33,784 nt of DNA from Flavobacteriia bacterium (GCA_947462925.1 CANHQP010000041.1:1-33784), one strand, 5' to 3'; counted from the first letter of the stretch, positions 23,693 through 33,718 are shown. The notes: generated from the sequence alone by a model not told the origin. Translations and numbers: made by a program.

Positions 23693-24937
23693 TTAGCGAC
23701 TCACCACCAACTTCTCCACCACAAACCCCTTACTCTCCAAATCCAAAACAGTCACAAAATAAATCCCATTCTCCACATCCAACGCAAACGAATTCAACTC
23801 TTTAGAAAACTCTTTCTCCTCAAAAACCAACTTCCCATGCACATCGCGCACTTCGAGTTGAAGCGGTTTATCGCTCGTGATGCCTGAAATGGAGAAACTC
23901 CCTTTGCTTGGATTTGGAAAAACGCGCACATTCTGCAATTCATTCTCTTCCAAACCTGCGCCACCTATGACGGTGACGTGCACCACATGGTCAGTTTCTA
24001 CGCCGTTGAACGTTTCTTTCGCAATGTAATCTCTACTCGTTGGCGGTGTGACGTAAATGCCCGGCGCGTTGGAAATGAAATCTAAATTATCGGTGTACCA
24101 ATCGATATCTAAACCAGTAAGCGCAGGACCGATGAGCACGCTATCGCCATAATATACCGTGGTGTCGTGGTATTGCCAGAAGGGTTGGGTGATTTCTTCT
24201 ACGGAGACGTCTTCTATGAAATAATAAGAAAATGGCATGGCTAATGTGTCCTCATTGCCTTGGGTTTGAGTACTAGCATCATCTTTGAAATTACCCATTG
24301 TAATAAAAGATTCACCACCCGAAGCTAAGTAAATTCCTGAAATTTTAGTCCAGTTCAATGTGTCACTGATTACTGGATTTCCAAAGTTGTAAATTTGCAT
24401 TTCAGCTTCAAGTAAATACTGAGAATACAGAGGACCTGGAATAGTTAGCGCTTCTCCCGAAAAATGAACACCAAAATTATTTACAAATAGTTGTGAAATG
24501 TTGCAAGCATTAACAAAAAGTGATACATTGTAATATTTACCCACTTGTAAAGGAGAAACTAAAGGAGCTTGCAGGTATTCCCTTACATTTGGTACATTTG
24601 GTGACAACATCCAAAGCGCAGCGTATCCTACACCCGACAATGCTAATTGATAATCATGCCCTCTCCACGGAACAGATGATAAATCCGAGCAAGCATTAAA
24701 ATAGTCAACACTTCCGTTTGTAATACTGCTCCAGGGAGAAGCAAGTTCTATTCCTTCATTAGGATGGTTTGAATCCGGGCAACCCGTATAAAATTCAAAG
24801 TCCGAATTTAATACCAAATTCTGCGCCTTACCACCAAAACACAAAACAAGCAAAACAACCAAACTAGAAATTTTCACCCATCCATTGAAAGGGTCAAGTT
24901 TTATTTTGGAAGTAAAATTATGAGTCACTGATTGCAT
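23693..24937 (-). CDS. Secreted protein with T9SS type A sorting domain
   Basis: A 414-aa probable T9SS cargo. The N-terminus has a hydrophobic signal region (KISSLVVLLVLCFGGKAQ) ending near residue 39; a GTG at codon 21 would give a more standard signal length, so the start is uncertain. The mature N-terminus NLVLNSDFEFY is typical of Bacteroidota surface proteins with a jelly-roll domain (about 40-245). A short linker leads to the T9SS domain, about 337-414 (VRVFPNPSKGSFSISG...GIYFVTV...EKLVVSR). The function of the central domain is unknown. A hairpin module follows the stop; the second 224-bp repeat lies upstream. Confidence 0.88.
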   Translation of the reverse strand: MQSVTHNFTSKIKLDPFNGWVKISSLVVLLVLCFGGKAQNLVLNSDFEFYTGCPDSNHPNEGIELASPWSSITNGSVDYFNACSDLSSVPWRGHDYQLALSGVGYAALWMLSPNVPNVREYLQAPLVSPLQVGKYYNVSLFVNACNISQLFVNNFGVHFSGEALTIPGPLYSQYLLEAEMQIYNFGNPVISDTLNWTKISGIYLASGGESFITMGNFKDDASTQTQGNEDTLAMPFSYYFIEDVSVEEITQPFWQYHDTTVYYGDSVLIGPALTGLDIDWYTDNLDFISNAPGIYVTPPTSRDYIAKETFNGVETDHVVHVTVIGGAGLEENELQNVRVFPNPSKGSFSISGITSDKPLQLEVRDVHGKLVFEEKEFSKELNSFALDVENGIYFVTVLDLESKGFVVEKLVVSR

Positions 24938-25120
24938 AAGTAATAATAGTAGAATGGCGCATCAATACAGCTAAATTCAATGCAGGAATTCAATTTCAAA
25001 CGTAAAGGTATAAAATTCAATTGAATATCATTCAAAAAAGAAGTTGATTTTCAATTGTAGAAAAAATGTTTGAATTGTGCTTTGTAACTGCGAAGAAAGA
25101 AATTGAAGTTGTACAATTTT
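24938..25120. other. Noncoding upstream region of T9SS cargo gene
   Basis: AT-rich gap. On the minus strand TACCTTTA, a near-match to TAnnTTTG, occurs about 70 bases upstream of the ATG; no convincing -33 partner or RNA gene is seen. Confidence 0.4.
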
Positions 25121-25344
25121 CGGCCTTGGAAGAAAGGTTTTTAAATGTGCACTGAAAATGTAGACTTTTGGAGGAAGCTACGGAACGCTAGTGAAGTAGA
25201 TCACCGACAAAATCACGTTTTCAGAAGCTTTTAAAATAAAGCGCTAGACGTAACAATTTTCTTACGTGAAAAAATTTGCGCTTTAACTTGATGACTCAGC
25301 CTTGATTTTTGGGTTCGTTTTGATCAAGCAAAAGGAACAAAAGA
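25121..25344. repeat. 224-bp structured dispersed repeat, copy 2
   Basis: Second copy of the element at 8774-8997, same orientation and length. The last 67 bases are identical between copies by eye; changes cluster in inner stems and loops. Compared with copy 1, T8797/A8884 becomes A25144/T25231 and A8904/T8917 becomes T25251/A25264, so pairing is kept. It has an inner perfect stem ACGTAA (25248-25253) / TTACGT (25262-25267). It lies 17 bases beyond the menD stop codon. Confidence 0.85.
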
Positions 25345-25361
25345 CTTTTTTCAAGGCACAA

Positions 25362-27083
25362 TTACAACCTCACTTTTTCAAAAAACGCATCCAATTCTTG
25401 GTCATTGATTGCCGATGAAGTGAAAATCTCCATCAATTTCGGACGTCCATCTTCTGCGTATGCATAAAAATCTGGCATTTGGTTTTCGATTTCTTCAATG
25501 CTTTTAGCGGAAGAATATTCCACTTGAAATGCTTTGCAAATGTTTTCGGCAGAAAATTGGTGGTTGAAAACGAAAAAATCGTCCAATTCTGCGGTGCTTT
25601 TGGGCCCTGGTATGATTTTAAAAATACCACCTCCTGCGTTGTTGATCATGAAAATGCGCAAATTGGGCGTCAACAGATGGTTCCAAAGCGCATTGCTGTC
25701 GTAGAAAAACGACATGTCGCCAGTGATGAGCGTGTGCCAAGTTTCAGGTTTCACAATGGCAGCGCCACATGCAGTACTCGTGCTTCCGTCTATGCCACTC
25801 GTCCCGCGGTTGCATCTGTAATGGATGCTTTTCACAGGGTCAAAAAGTTGACAATAGCGAATCACCGAACTGTTCGCCATGTGTAATTCCGAACTTTCTG
25901 GAATGAAATCAAGCACGGTGTTGAAAACGGAAATGTCGCTAAAAACGGAATTTTCAGCAAAAAATGCCTGCGATTTATCTTGAATTAAATAGTCTTTCTG
26001 TTTCCACATCAAGCCATAGCGTGAATTTCCCGCGATTTCGAAATCCAAAATTTCTTTAAAAAATCGGTTTTCGTCCATCGGAATTGTGTGGGTCAAAGAT
26101 TGATAAGTATCCATAAACAAAAAGTCATAGCCAATTTTGAAATGGGCTTTCGGCTGAAAAGTTCTCAAATACGTTTTGATGCGTTTTGAAACCACCGCGC
26201 CTCCAATCGTAATCAATAAATCGGGCGCAAAATCTGCTTTTTCTGATTCTGAAATCGAATTCAGCGAGCGGTCAATGCAATGATTGAAAGCAGTATTGAC
26301 CAAATTCGAAGTATTTTCAACCAATACAGCCACAGAAGGATCTTTCGCCAATTCCGACAACAAACGTTCTAGATTTTCGTTGGGCGCCATTTGCCCGCAA
26401 ACAATCATTTTTTTGGAAGAACTAGACCAAATTTCTTTGATGGTTTCTCTTTGTCTGTGGTTCAATTTCGTGTCAGGTTCCAACGCGAAAATGTTTTTGA
26501 AATCGCTGTTTGAAATTGCCAATTCTGATTGGTTGTACAAAGGTTCTGAAAATGGCAAATTGATGTGCACAGGACCTTTCACCTTGCCAGTCGCCGCATG
26601 AAAAGCCGCAGAAAGTTCGCGCGATAAAAACCAATTTAAATCTTTGCTTCCTTCGTTTTCAGGAATCGTCACCGAATATCTGATGTGACTTTTGAAAACT
26701 TCGTGTTGCACGATTGTTTGTCCATCGCCTTGATTTACCCACGCTTGCGGTCTGTCGGCGGTAAAAACAATCATCGGAATTTGTTGGTAATATGCTTCAG
26801 CAATCGCTGGGTAATAGTTGAGTGGGGCAGAGCCAGAAGTACACAAAATGCCGACTGGTTGATTCAATTGTTGCGCCATTCCGAGTGCGTAAAACGCGGC
26901 AGATCTTTCGTCTGGAACAACATGTGTTTGTATGTCAGGATGTTGATTGAAAGCAATAATCAAAGGCGCATTTCTAGATCCGGGAGAAATCACTACATGT
27001 TTCAATCCGAGTTCGATGCATTGAGAAAGTAAGATTTGTACTCCTTTTTTGGCGCTTGATATGATGGTCTGTGAATTTGACAT
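25362..27083 (-). CDS. menD: 2-succinyl-5-enolpyruvyl-6-hydroxy-3-cyclohexene-1-carboxylate synthase
   Basis: ThDP-dependent enzyme of menaquinone synthesis that joins 2-oxoglutarate and isochorismate with loss of carbon dioxide. From the ATG at 27083 it has 573 aa, normal for MenD. Motifs are SPGSRNAPL (about 33-41), the ThDP-activating glutamate in VPDERSAAF (Glu59), TADRPQAWVNQGDGQTI (about 108-124), the substrate loop RGTSGIDGSTSTA and the ThDP/metal motif GDMSFFYDSNALWN with NNAGGGIF. The frame is open to 27140, but MSNSQTIISSAKKGV is the usual beginning. No other men gene is in the window. The structured repeat copy 2 follows. Confidence 0.96.
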   Translation of the reverse strand: MSNSQTIISSAKKGVQILLSQCIELGLKHVVISPGSRNAPLIIAFNQHPDIQTHVVPDERSAAFYALGMAQQLNQPVGILCTSGSAPLNYYPAIAEAYYQQIPMIVFTADRPQAWVNQGDGQTIVQHEVFKSHIRYSVTIPENEGSKDLNWFLSRELSAAFHAATGKVKGPVHINLPFSEPLYNQSELAISNSDFKNIFALEPDTKLNHRQRETIKEIWSSSSKKMIVCGQMAPNENLERLLSELAKDPSVAVLVENTSNLVNTAFNHCIDRSLNSISESEKADFAPDLLITIGGAVVSKRIKTYLRTFQPKAHFKIGYDFLFMDTYQSLTHTIPMDENRFFKEILDFEIAGNSRYGLMWKQKDYLIQDKSQAFFAENSVFSDISVFNTVLDFIPESSELHMANSSVIRYCQLFDPVKSIHYRCNRGTSGIDGSTSTACGAAIVKPETWHTLITGDMSFFYDSNALWNHLLTPNLRIFMINNAGGGIFKIIPGPKSTAELDDFFVFNHQFSAENICKAFQVEYSSAKSIEEIENQMPDFYAYAEDGRPKLMEIFTSSAINDQELDAFFEKVRL

Positions 27084-27345
27084 CTTTGTTTGGTAATTTG
27101 ATGATGTAAAGTTAAAAAAGAATTGAGCAATATGATTCAAAGGTTTAAGTTTTGCCTTTAAATGTTAAACAGCACCGATTCCTTCGTTAATTGAACAATT
27201 AATTTATTGCAGTTTTGTTAATTTTTGAAATAAAATTGATTTGATTTTAAATATCTGTTTATTAATATTTTAAAATTTAAATTACATTTTTCTTTTCACA
27301 TATTTCCCTCAAATTTTAACTTTTTTTAATTAAATCTCAATCATT
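27084..27345. other. AT-rich divergent intergenic region, menD/tetR
   Basis: Very AT-rich gap between the divergent menD and tetR genes. On the minus strand a TAACTTTA sequence lies about 30 bases upstream of menD and could be a degenerate -7 box. Nothing else recognised before the palindrome at 27346. Confidence 0.4.
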
Positions 27346-27363
27346 TTTAAACACTTGTTTAAA
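27346..27363. promoter_or_regulatory. Perfect palindrome, candidate TetR operator
   Basis: TTTAAACA CT TGTTTAAA: 8-bp perfect arms with a 2-base centre, just upstream of the tetR promoter box. Its size and location fit a TetR-family operator for autoregulation and control of the downstream efflux genes. A second inverted repeat, TTTAATTT (27371-27378) / AAATTAAA (27386-27393), overlaps the promoter. Confidence 0.55.
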
Positions 27364-27372
27364 TTAGTTGTT

Positions 27373-27380
27373 TAATTTTG
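27373..27380 (+). promoter_or_regulatory. -7 promoter box of the tetR-efflux operon
   Basis: TAATTTTG is an exact TAnnTTTG match, 19 bases before the ATG at 27400. Upstream TTGT (27355-27358) lies in the palindrome; spacing to a -33 element is not ideal. Repressor bound at 27346-27363 would block this promoter. Confidence 0.55.
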
Positions 27381-27399
27381 TGACCAAATTAAAGAAACA

Positions 27400-28014
27400 A
27401 TGAGTAAAGACACAACAACAGAAGCGAAAATCAAAGAAGCGGCTAAGCGGGTGTTTACGAATAAAGGTTTTTCTGGTTGTTCTTCAAGAGAAATCGCCAA
27501 AGAAGCCGGCATGAATGTCGCTTTAGTGAATTATTATTTTAGATCCAAAGAACAATTATTCAACGTTGTTTTTCACACAGTAATGGATGATTTCATGCTG
27601 TCAATGAAAGACGTCTTTAGGATGAAACAACCGTTGGAAACGAAAGTTCGATTGTTCATCGAAAGAGAATATGAATTTATCACCAAACATCCCGAAATCC
27701 CTGGATTTATTGTTTCAGAAATGAATCGTTGTGAGGTGGGTGATTCCAACAAGCAATTCATCATGGACGAAATCGCTGAAACGGGGATTTTTGAAGAAAT
27801 GCACCAAGCGCAAATCACTGGAGAAATGAGAAAAATTGATTTGTGTAGTGCAACGCTTATTTTGATGAGTAATTGTCATTTTCCTTTCATTGCTAAAGGA
27901 TTGATGCAAGAAATTCACCACATCGACGATGAGAAATATGCTCAACAATTGGTTTTACACAAGCAATATGTAATTGAAATGATGATTGGTTATTTATTTC
28001 CAGCCAAAAAGTAA
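27400..28014 (+). CDS. TetR/AcrR family transcriptional regulator
   Basis: A 204-aa repressor. The N-terminal helix-turn-helix reads KIKEAAKRVFTNKGFSG, SSREIAKEAGMNVALVNYYF and RSKEQLFNVVF (about 11-58); the rest is the helical ligand-binding and dimer domain. It is the first gene of a tetR-tolC-MFP-RND unit, 35 bases upstream of the outer membrane component. A perfect palindrome overlaps its promoter region, so it probably represses itself and the efflux genes until a ligand binds. The ligand is unknown. Confidence 0.92.
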   Translation: MSKDTTTEAKIKEAAKRVFTNKGFSGCSSREIAKEAGMNVALVNYYFRSKEQLFNVVFHTVMDDFMLSMKDVFRMKQPLETKVRLFIEREYEFITKHPEIPGFIVSEMNRCEVGDSNKQFIMDEIAETGIFEEMHQAQITGEMRKIDLCSATLILMSNCHFPFIAKGLMQEIHHIDDEKYAQQLVLHKQYVIEMMIGYLFPAKK

Positions 28015-28049
28015 ATGTTAAACAAAGAATTAAAATTAGACTAGAATAT

Positions 28050-29348
28050 ATGAAAAAACAATGGCTCGGTTTGATGTTTGTACTCGGTACTTTTACCTTG
28101 TCGGCTCAAACGTTGGATTTAGAAACGTGCTTGCGCATGGCTGATACTGCCAATTTATCGCTCAGAAATGCGAGATTGGATGTGGCAATCAACGACAAGC
28201 AAATTGACGCTTACATGGCAGCAAGATTGCCAAAATTGACCTTCACGGGTGATTATAAATACAATGCAATCATTCCTGGACAAGTTGTACCTTCTGCTTT
28301 TTTTGGTGGACAGCCTGGGACTTATTCAACTGTTCAATTTGGTGTACCTTACAATTTGAGTAATACCGTTCAATTGCAACAAATTGTTTACAATCCGCAA
28401 GTAAATTATGGTTTGACGGCATTGGCGTTGAACCAAAAAGTGTTTGAAATTCAGCAGCGAATGACTGAACAAGAAATCAAACAACAAGTGGCAAGTACGT
28501 ATTTCAATTTGCAAGCGATTTCAAAGCAAGTTTCTTTTTTGAATGAGAACATCGAAAATGTAAACAAATTGATTGCCAACATGGAAAGCATGTATCGTCA
28601 AGAAATGATTATCAGAACTGAAGTGGACAAATTGAATATTTCTCGCTTGAGTTTGGTTAATTCTTTGCAAACTTTGAAGGCTACGCAAGAGCAATTGGAA
28701 GCTTTGTTGAAAATCTTGATTGGATACGACCCATCACAAAAAATTGAGTTGGCTTCTGATGATTTGGTTCAAAAATCAATTTTGGTGGATGGAACAGCAA
28801 TCAATCGTCCAGAAATTGAATTGTTGGGAATTCAAATGGAATTGAACAAAGAAGAGAGAAAAGGAACCAATATGGCATATTTGCCAAGTTTATCTTTTTA
28901 TGCTGCATACAATTATACTTACAATTTGAAACCAGAAGATGATTTTAGAACTGGAATCGAATCTGCTTTTTTGGGTTTCCGTTTAGATTGGACATTGTTT
29001 GATGGTATGGAAAAATACAACAAACAAAAAGTCAATGCTTTGACTAAGACTAAATTGGAAAATCAAAAAGAATTGGTTGAAAAGCAAATGAATATGGTAA
29101 CTGAAAATGCCAGAAAACAAATTGACATTCAAGCGAATTCATTGCAAATTTCGCAAGAGCAGTTGACTTTGGCGGATCGCGTATACAAAATGACAGAAGC
29201 GCAATTCAAACAGGGAACAGTCAGTTCAAATGATTTAATCACCGCAGAAAATAATTTGCAACAAGCACAAACAAATGTGGTTTCAGCGTATGTTCAATTG
29301 CGTCAAGCTGAATTAACCTATTTGAAATCAATCGGAAACATAAAGTAA
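28050..29348 (+). CDS. TolC-family outer membrane efflux protein
   Basis: Outer membrane channel of a tripartite efflux pump, 432 aa. A signal peptide (MKKQWLGLMFVLGTFTLSAQ, about 1-20) precedes the mature part LDLETCLRMADTANLSL. Two repeated long-helix regions typical of OEP domains follow (about 25-205 and 225-425); the second includes LADRVYKMTEAQFKQGTVSS, a usual TolC-family motif. It is 38 bases before the membrane fusion gene in the efflux operon. Confidence 0.92.
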   Translation: MKKQWLGLMFVLGTFTLSAQTLDLETCLRMADTANLSLRNARLDVAINDKQIDAYMAARLPKLTFTGDYKYNAIIPGQVVPSAFFGGQPGTYSTVQFGVPYNLSNTVQLQQIVYNPQVNYGLTALALNQKVFEIQQRMTEQEIKQQVASTYFNLQAISKQVSFLNENIENVNKLIANMESMYRQEMIIRTEVDKLNISRLSLVNSLQTLKATQEQLEALLKILIGYDPSQKIELASDDLVQKSILVDGTAINRPEIELLGIQMELNKEERKGTNMAYLPSLSFYAAYNYTYNLKPEDDFRTGIESAFLGFRLDWTLFDGMEKYNKQKVNALTKTKLENQKELVEKQMNMVTENARKQIDIQANSLQISQEQLTLADRVYKMTEAQFKQGTVSSNDLITAENNLQQAQTNVVSAYVQLRQAELTYLKSIGNIK

Positions 29349-29386
29349 GTTACTAGAAATTTAAAAATTTAAACAAATACTAAAAA

Positions 29387-30445
29387 ATGAACAAGCGTAT
29401 AATTATAATCGGAATCTCAGCAGTTGCTTTAGTTGGATTGACTGTGATGAAATTGATGTCAAACAAGCAAGAGGTAGAAAAGAAAATTTATATCCACGAC
29501 ATGGAGGCAGCCGTTTTGGTGGAAGCAACTTTACCGTCGATGCATACTTTTGAAAGTTCATTTTCATTCTTGGGAACATTTGAAGCGGTGCATCAAAACA
29601 CGATTGGATCTGATGCAAATGGAAAAATCATCAAATTGAATGTCGAAGAAGGCGACAAAGTTTCTCAAGGACAAATCATCGCGAAAGTGGACGACGAAAT
29701 GCTACAATTGCAATTGCAAAATGCAGAAGTTTCTATCGAAGGTCAAAAAAATGACGACAGTCGTTACAGCAACTTAGCGAAAGACAATGCAGTACCAGGC
29801 GTACAAGTTGAAAAAACAAAATTGGGATTGCGTTCTGCTGAAATTCAAAAAAGACAAATCCAAAAACAATTGAAAAGCACCAATATCACAGCGCCTTTTT
29901 CAGGAGTTATCACCAAGAAAATGGTTGATTTAGGTTCTGTAATTGGAGCAGGTTCACCATTGGTTGAAATCACAGATATTTCTTCATTGAAATTGACTGT
30001 AAGTGTTCCAGAAAGAGACATTTTGAAATTCAAATTGAATCAAGCAGTTTCTGTAAGTGCAGATATTTACGGAAAAAGAATGTTTGACGGAAAAGTGACA
30101 AATGTGAGTGTTCAAGCTGACAAATCGCACAATTTCAAAGTACAAATTACAGTTAAAAACGCACAACAAGAATTGATGGCTGGAATGTACGGATCAGTTT
30201 CCTTGAACAATAGTAAAAGCATCACAGCATTGTCTGTTCCAAGAAAAGCATTGGTTGGTTCTTCAAAAAATCCACAAGTATATGTGATCAAAAACGGAAA
30301 ATCAATCTTAACATCTTTCAACGCAGGAACTTCTGATGGTGAATTCATTGAAGTAGTAGATGGCTTATCAAAATCAGACCAAATTATCACCAAAGGACAA
30401 GTGAATTTACAAAACAATTCGAACGTTAAAACGACTTCAAAATAA
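29387..30445 (+). CDS. RND efflux periplasmic adaptor (membrane fusion protein)
   Basis: Adaptor linking the RND pump to TolC, 352 aa. It starts with a membrane helix ([19 protein letters not shown]), with no lipobox cysteine, so it is probably held by an uncleaved anchor. The barrel-sandwich/lipoyl halves are [19 protein letters not shown] (about 74-92) and [19 protein letters not shown] (about 168-186), with a coiled hairpin between them. Beta-barrel and membrane-proximal domains follow. It sits between tolC and the RND gene, 8 bases before the latter. Confidence 0.92.
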   Translation: MNKRIIIIGISAVALVGLTVMKLMSNKQEVEKKIYIHDMEAAVLVEATLPSMHTFESSFSFLGTFEAVHQNTIGSDANGKIIKLNVEEGDKVSQGQIIAKVDDEMLQLQLQNAEVSIEGQKNDDSRYSNLAKDNAVPGVQVEKTKLGLRSAEIQKRQIQKQLKSTNITAPFSGVITKKMVDLGSVIGAGSPLVEITDISSLKLTVSVPERDILKFKLNQAVSVSADIYGKRMFDGKVTNVSVQADKSHNFKVQITVKNAQQELMAGMYGSVSLNNSKSITALSVPRKALVGSSKNPQVYVIKNGKSILTSFNAGTSDGEFIEVVDGLSKSDQIITKGQVNLQNNSNVKTTSK

Positions 30446-30453
30446 TTTAAATC

Positions 30454-33400
30454 ATGACATTAACAGAATTATCAATCAAACGACCTTCATTTATTATCGT
30501 AATTTTTACGATTTTGATTGGAGGTGGATTGCTGAGCTACAATCAGCTGAGTTATGAATTACTCCCTGATTTTTCTCCGCCAATCTTAACTGTAACAACC
30601 GTTTATCCAGGAGCTTCTCCAGCAACTGTTGAAAGTCAGGTTTCAAAACCGATGGAAGATGCCTTGAGCGGATTGGAAAATATCTCGGAAGTAACCGCTT
30701 TTTCATTAGACAATGCATCTGTAATGATGCTTGAATTCAAAGCTTCGGCCGACATCGATCAATCTTTGGAAGACGCGCAACGAAAAATCAACAACATTCT
30801 CAATAATTTACCTGAAGGAGCACAAACTCCTGTTATTGCGAAAATTGAACCGAACGCATCTCCAGTGTTGCAAGTAAGTGCCATTGCCAACAACATGCCT
30901 GAAAGAGATTTCATGGAGTTGATGGACGATCAAATTTTGCCGCAAATCAAACAAACGAAAGGCGTTGCTGAAGTAGTAGTGATTGGAGGCGAAAAACGGG
31001 AGTTTAGAGTCAATGTGGACAAAGACAAAATGAAATTGTACGGACTTTCGCTTAGTGGAATTAACCAAGCGGTGAGTTCATCAAATGTTGAATTTCCTAC
31101 AGGAAAATTGAAAGACAATTCAGAACAAATGACTGTTCGTTTGGCGGGAAAATTCAAAACTGTAGAGGATTTACGCAATTTAATTGTTTTTGCAAATGGA
31201 ACTTCAACGGTTCGTTTGGGTGACGTTGCTGATGTAGAAGATGGTTCAGAAGATCAAGTTACTGTTTCTCGTTTCAACGGTGTGAATGGTATCGGTTTGA
31301 GAATCAAAAAGCAAAGCGATGCGAATGCCGTGGATATGGCACGTGCAACTAAAGATAAATTCAAAGACATCGAGAAGAAATACAGCAAAGAAGGTGTGAA
31401 ATTCACAGTTGCGACAGATACTTCTATTCCTACAATTGATTCTGTAGATGCGGTTATTCACGATTTGGAATTAGCTGTATTATTAGTTGCTGCTGTAATG
31501 TTGCTTTTCTTACACAGTTTAAGAAATGCCTTTATTGTATTGATTTCTATTCCAGCTTCGTTGATTTCAACCTTCGTTGCGATGTATTTATTGGGTTATA
31601 CCTTAAACTTGATGACTTTACTAGCGATGTCGTTGGTTATCGGAATCTTAGTGGATGACTCGATTGTGGTCTTAGAAAATATTTATCGCCACCTGCAAAT
31701 GGGTAAAAATCGCCGTCAAGCTGCCTTGGATGGTCGAAATGAAATCGGATTTACAGCCTTGGCAATCACCTTGGTGGATGTCGTGGTGTTCTCTCCAGTA
31801 GTTTTTATTGAAGGAACAATTTCAGATATTTTGCACCAATTCTCTATTGTCGTCGTTGTTTCAACATTGATGTCATTGTTTGTATGTTTTACCTTGACAC
31901 CTTGGTTGGCATCGCGTTTTGCAAAAGAAATTCACTTGAATCCAAAAAATCCATTCCAAGCATTTTTGCTTTGGTTTGAGCGAAGAGTATCCATTTTTAC
32001 GCAACAATATGTAAAATTGGTTGGTTGGTCATTGCGCCACAAAATCATCGCAGGTTTGGCTGTTATCGCTATTTTCTTTGCGAGTATGGCCACGATGGGA
32101 TTAGGAATTGTGGGACAAGAATTCGTTGCTCAAGGAGATCAAGGTAAATTTATGATCAAATTGAAATACGACAAAAGCACCACTTTCGAAGAAAACAATG
32201 CAACAACCTTGGAAATTGAACAAATGATTTTGGCTCAAAAAGACATTGTTGACATCGTTTTTGCCAATGTTGGTGGACCAAGTTCCGGAATGGGAGCTGC
32301 TTCTTTTGGAGCAGAAAATAGATCTGAGTTGACTGTAAAAATGAAGGAAGGCAAGCAAAAAGATTATCCAACGATGAAATACATGAATGAGATTCGAAAC
32401 AAAATAGAATCGAAATATTCAGGTGTGGAAGTAAAAGCGTTGAATATCGGAATGGTTGAATCTGAAGAAGCACCAATCGAAATTTTCTTGTCGTCAGATG
32501 ATTCTGAATTATTGATGAAAGAAGCAAGAAGATTGAAAACAGCCATCATGGCAATCAAAGGAGCGAAAGATCCAACGATTTCAACAGATGATGTTACTCC
32601 TGAAGTGCGCATCGAATTGGATCGTGAAAAAATGGGACAACTTGGTTTACCAATTGCTATTGTTGGTATGCAATTGCAAAATGGATTGACAGGAAACGAC
32701 GATTCACAGTTCGACGACAAAGGTCAAGAATACGACATCAGAATCATGATGGACAAATTTGACCGTAAAAATGTGGACGATGTTAAAAACATGACCTTTA
32801 CAGCAAACGACGGAAAACAAGTTCGTTTGAGCGAGTTTGCCGATGTGACTGTTGAAAACGGAAATGGTTCATTGGAGCGTAAAAATAGAATTTCAAACAC
32901 TACCATTCGCGCCTATGTTTTGGGAACTGCATCAGGAACTGTATCTGCAGAAATCAATAAATATTTGGAGAAAAATCCACTGGATAAAAACATCCGAATG
33001 TTGTGGGGTGGAGAAGTGAAGAGACAAAATGAATCATTTGGAGCTCTAGGAACTGCGATGGGAATCGGTTTGATTTTGGTTTACTTAATCATGGTTGCCT
33101 TGTATGACAACTTCGTTTATCCATTTGTCGTTTTGTTCTCGATTTTGGTTTCGTTGATTGGAGCAATTCTAGCATTGAATTTGACTTCTTCAAGCATGGG
33201 TATTTTCACCATGTTGGGAATGTTGATGTTGCTCGGACTCGTCGCCAAGAACGCGATTTTGATTGTCGATTTTACGAATCACCTGAAAGAGAAAGGATAT
33301 ACGACTTACAACGCTTTATTGGAATCAGTGAGCGAACGTATGCGTCCAATCTTGATGACAACGATCGCGATGGTTGTGGGGATGATTCCAATTGCAACCG

Positions 33401-33597
33401 CAACAGGATCTGGAGCAGAATGGAAAAACGGTTTGGCTTGGGTATTGATCGGAGGATTGACAAGTTCCATGTTCTTGACCATCATCGTCGTGCCAATCAT
33501 GTATTATTCTGTTGACAGAGTAAAGGATAAAATCGCTTCATTTCGTTCAAAAAAGAAAGCAGATGAAGAAGAAGATTTGACGATGATTACTGAATAA
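30454..33597 (+). CDS. RND efflux transporter, AcrB/HAE1-like
   Basis: Proton-driven inner-membrane pump, 1047 aa, full length for the family. Membrane helices lie at the N-terminus (PSFIIVIFTILIGGGLLSYN), about 335-500, and about 860-1030. The proton relay pair Asp401-Asp402 sits in GILVDDSIVVLENIYRHLQ, and the relay lysine in LGLVAKNAILIVDF (about 935). Two large periplasmic loops carry the porter and docking parts. The substrate is not deducible; hydrophobic drugs, bile-like compounds or cell products are possible. It is the last gene of the tetR-led operon, and a strong terminator follows at 33683. Confidence 0.94.
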   Translation: MTLTELSIKRPSFIIVIFTILIGGGLLSYNQLSYELLPDFSPPILTVTTVYPGASPATVESQVSKPMEDALSGLENISEVTAFSLDNASVMMLEFKASADIDQSLEDAQRKINNILNNLPEGAQTPVIAKIEPNASPVLQVSAIANNMPERDFMELMDDQILPQIKQTKGVAEVVVIGGEKREFRVNVDKDKMKLYGLSLSGINQAVSSSNVEFPTGKLKDNSEQMTVRLAGKFKTVEDLRNLIVFANGTSTVRLGDVADVEDGSEDQVTVSRFNGVNGIGLRIKKQSDANAVDMARATKDKFKDIEKKYSKEGVKFTVATDTSIPTIDSVDAVIHDLELAVLLVAAVMLLFLHSLRNAFIVLISIPASLISTFVAMYLLGYTLNLMTLLAMSLVIGILVDDSIVVLENIYRHLQMGKNRRQAALDGRNEIGFTALAITLVDVVVFSPVVFIEGTISDILHQFSIVVVVSTLMSLFVCFTLTPWLASRFAKEIHLNPKNPFQAFLLWFERRVSIFTQQYVKLVGWSLRHKIIAGLAVIAIFFASMATMGLGIVGQEFVAQGDQGKFMIKLKYDKSTTFEENNATTLEIEQMILAQKDIVDIVFANVGGPSSGMGAASFGAENRSELTVKMKEGKQKDYPTMKYMNEIRNKIESKYSGVEVKALNIGMVESEEAPIEIFLSSDDSELLMKEARRLKTAIMAIKGAKDPTISTDDVTPEVRIELDREKMGQLGLPIAIVGMQLQNGLTGNDDSQFDDKGQEYDIRIMMDKFDRKNVDDVKNMTFTANDGKQVRLSEFADVTVENGNGSLERKNRISNTTIRAYVLGTASGTVSAEINKYLEKNPLDKNIRMLWGGEVKRQNESFGALGTAMGIGLILVYLIMVALYDNFVYPFVVLFSILVSLIGAILALNLTSSSMGIFTMLGMLMLLGLVAKNAILIVDFTNHLKEKGYTTYNALLESVSERMRPILMTTIAMVVGMIPIATATGSGAEWKNGLAWVLIGGLTSSMFLTIIVVPIMYYSVDRVKDKIASFRSKKKADEEEDLTMITE

Positions 33598-33682
33598 CAA
33601 TTAAAATAATAGAGTAGAGAAGGACTTCAAATTTGATTGAGGGCACTGAAAAACTATAATTAAGATTAAAATGTGAGTAAAT

Positions 33683-33718
33683 ATGGGTGAAAGACTTTGG
33701 TTTTTCACCCATTTTTTG
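33683..33718 (+). terminator. Intrinsic terminator of the efflux operon
   Basis: Perfect 10-bp stem ATGGGTGAAA (33683-33692) / TTTCACCCAT (33703-33712), 10-base loop and T6 tract, 85 bases after the RND stop codon. Confidence 0.92.

Noticed and set aside
27084..27140. Longer menD reading frame (592 residues)
   Set aside because: The added 19 residues are Phe/Asn-rich and not MenD-like, and MSNSQTIISS fits the family start.
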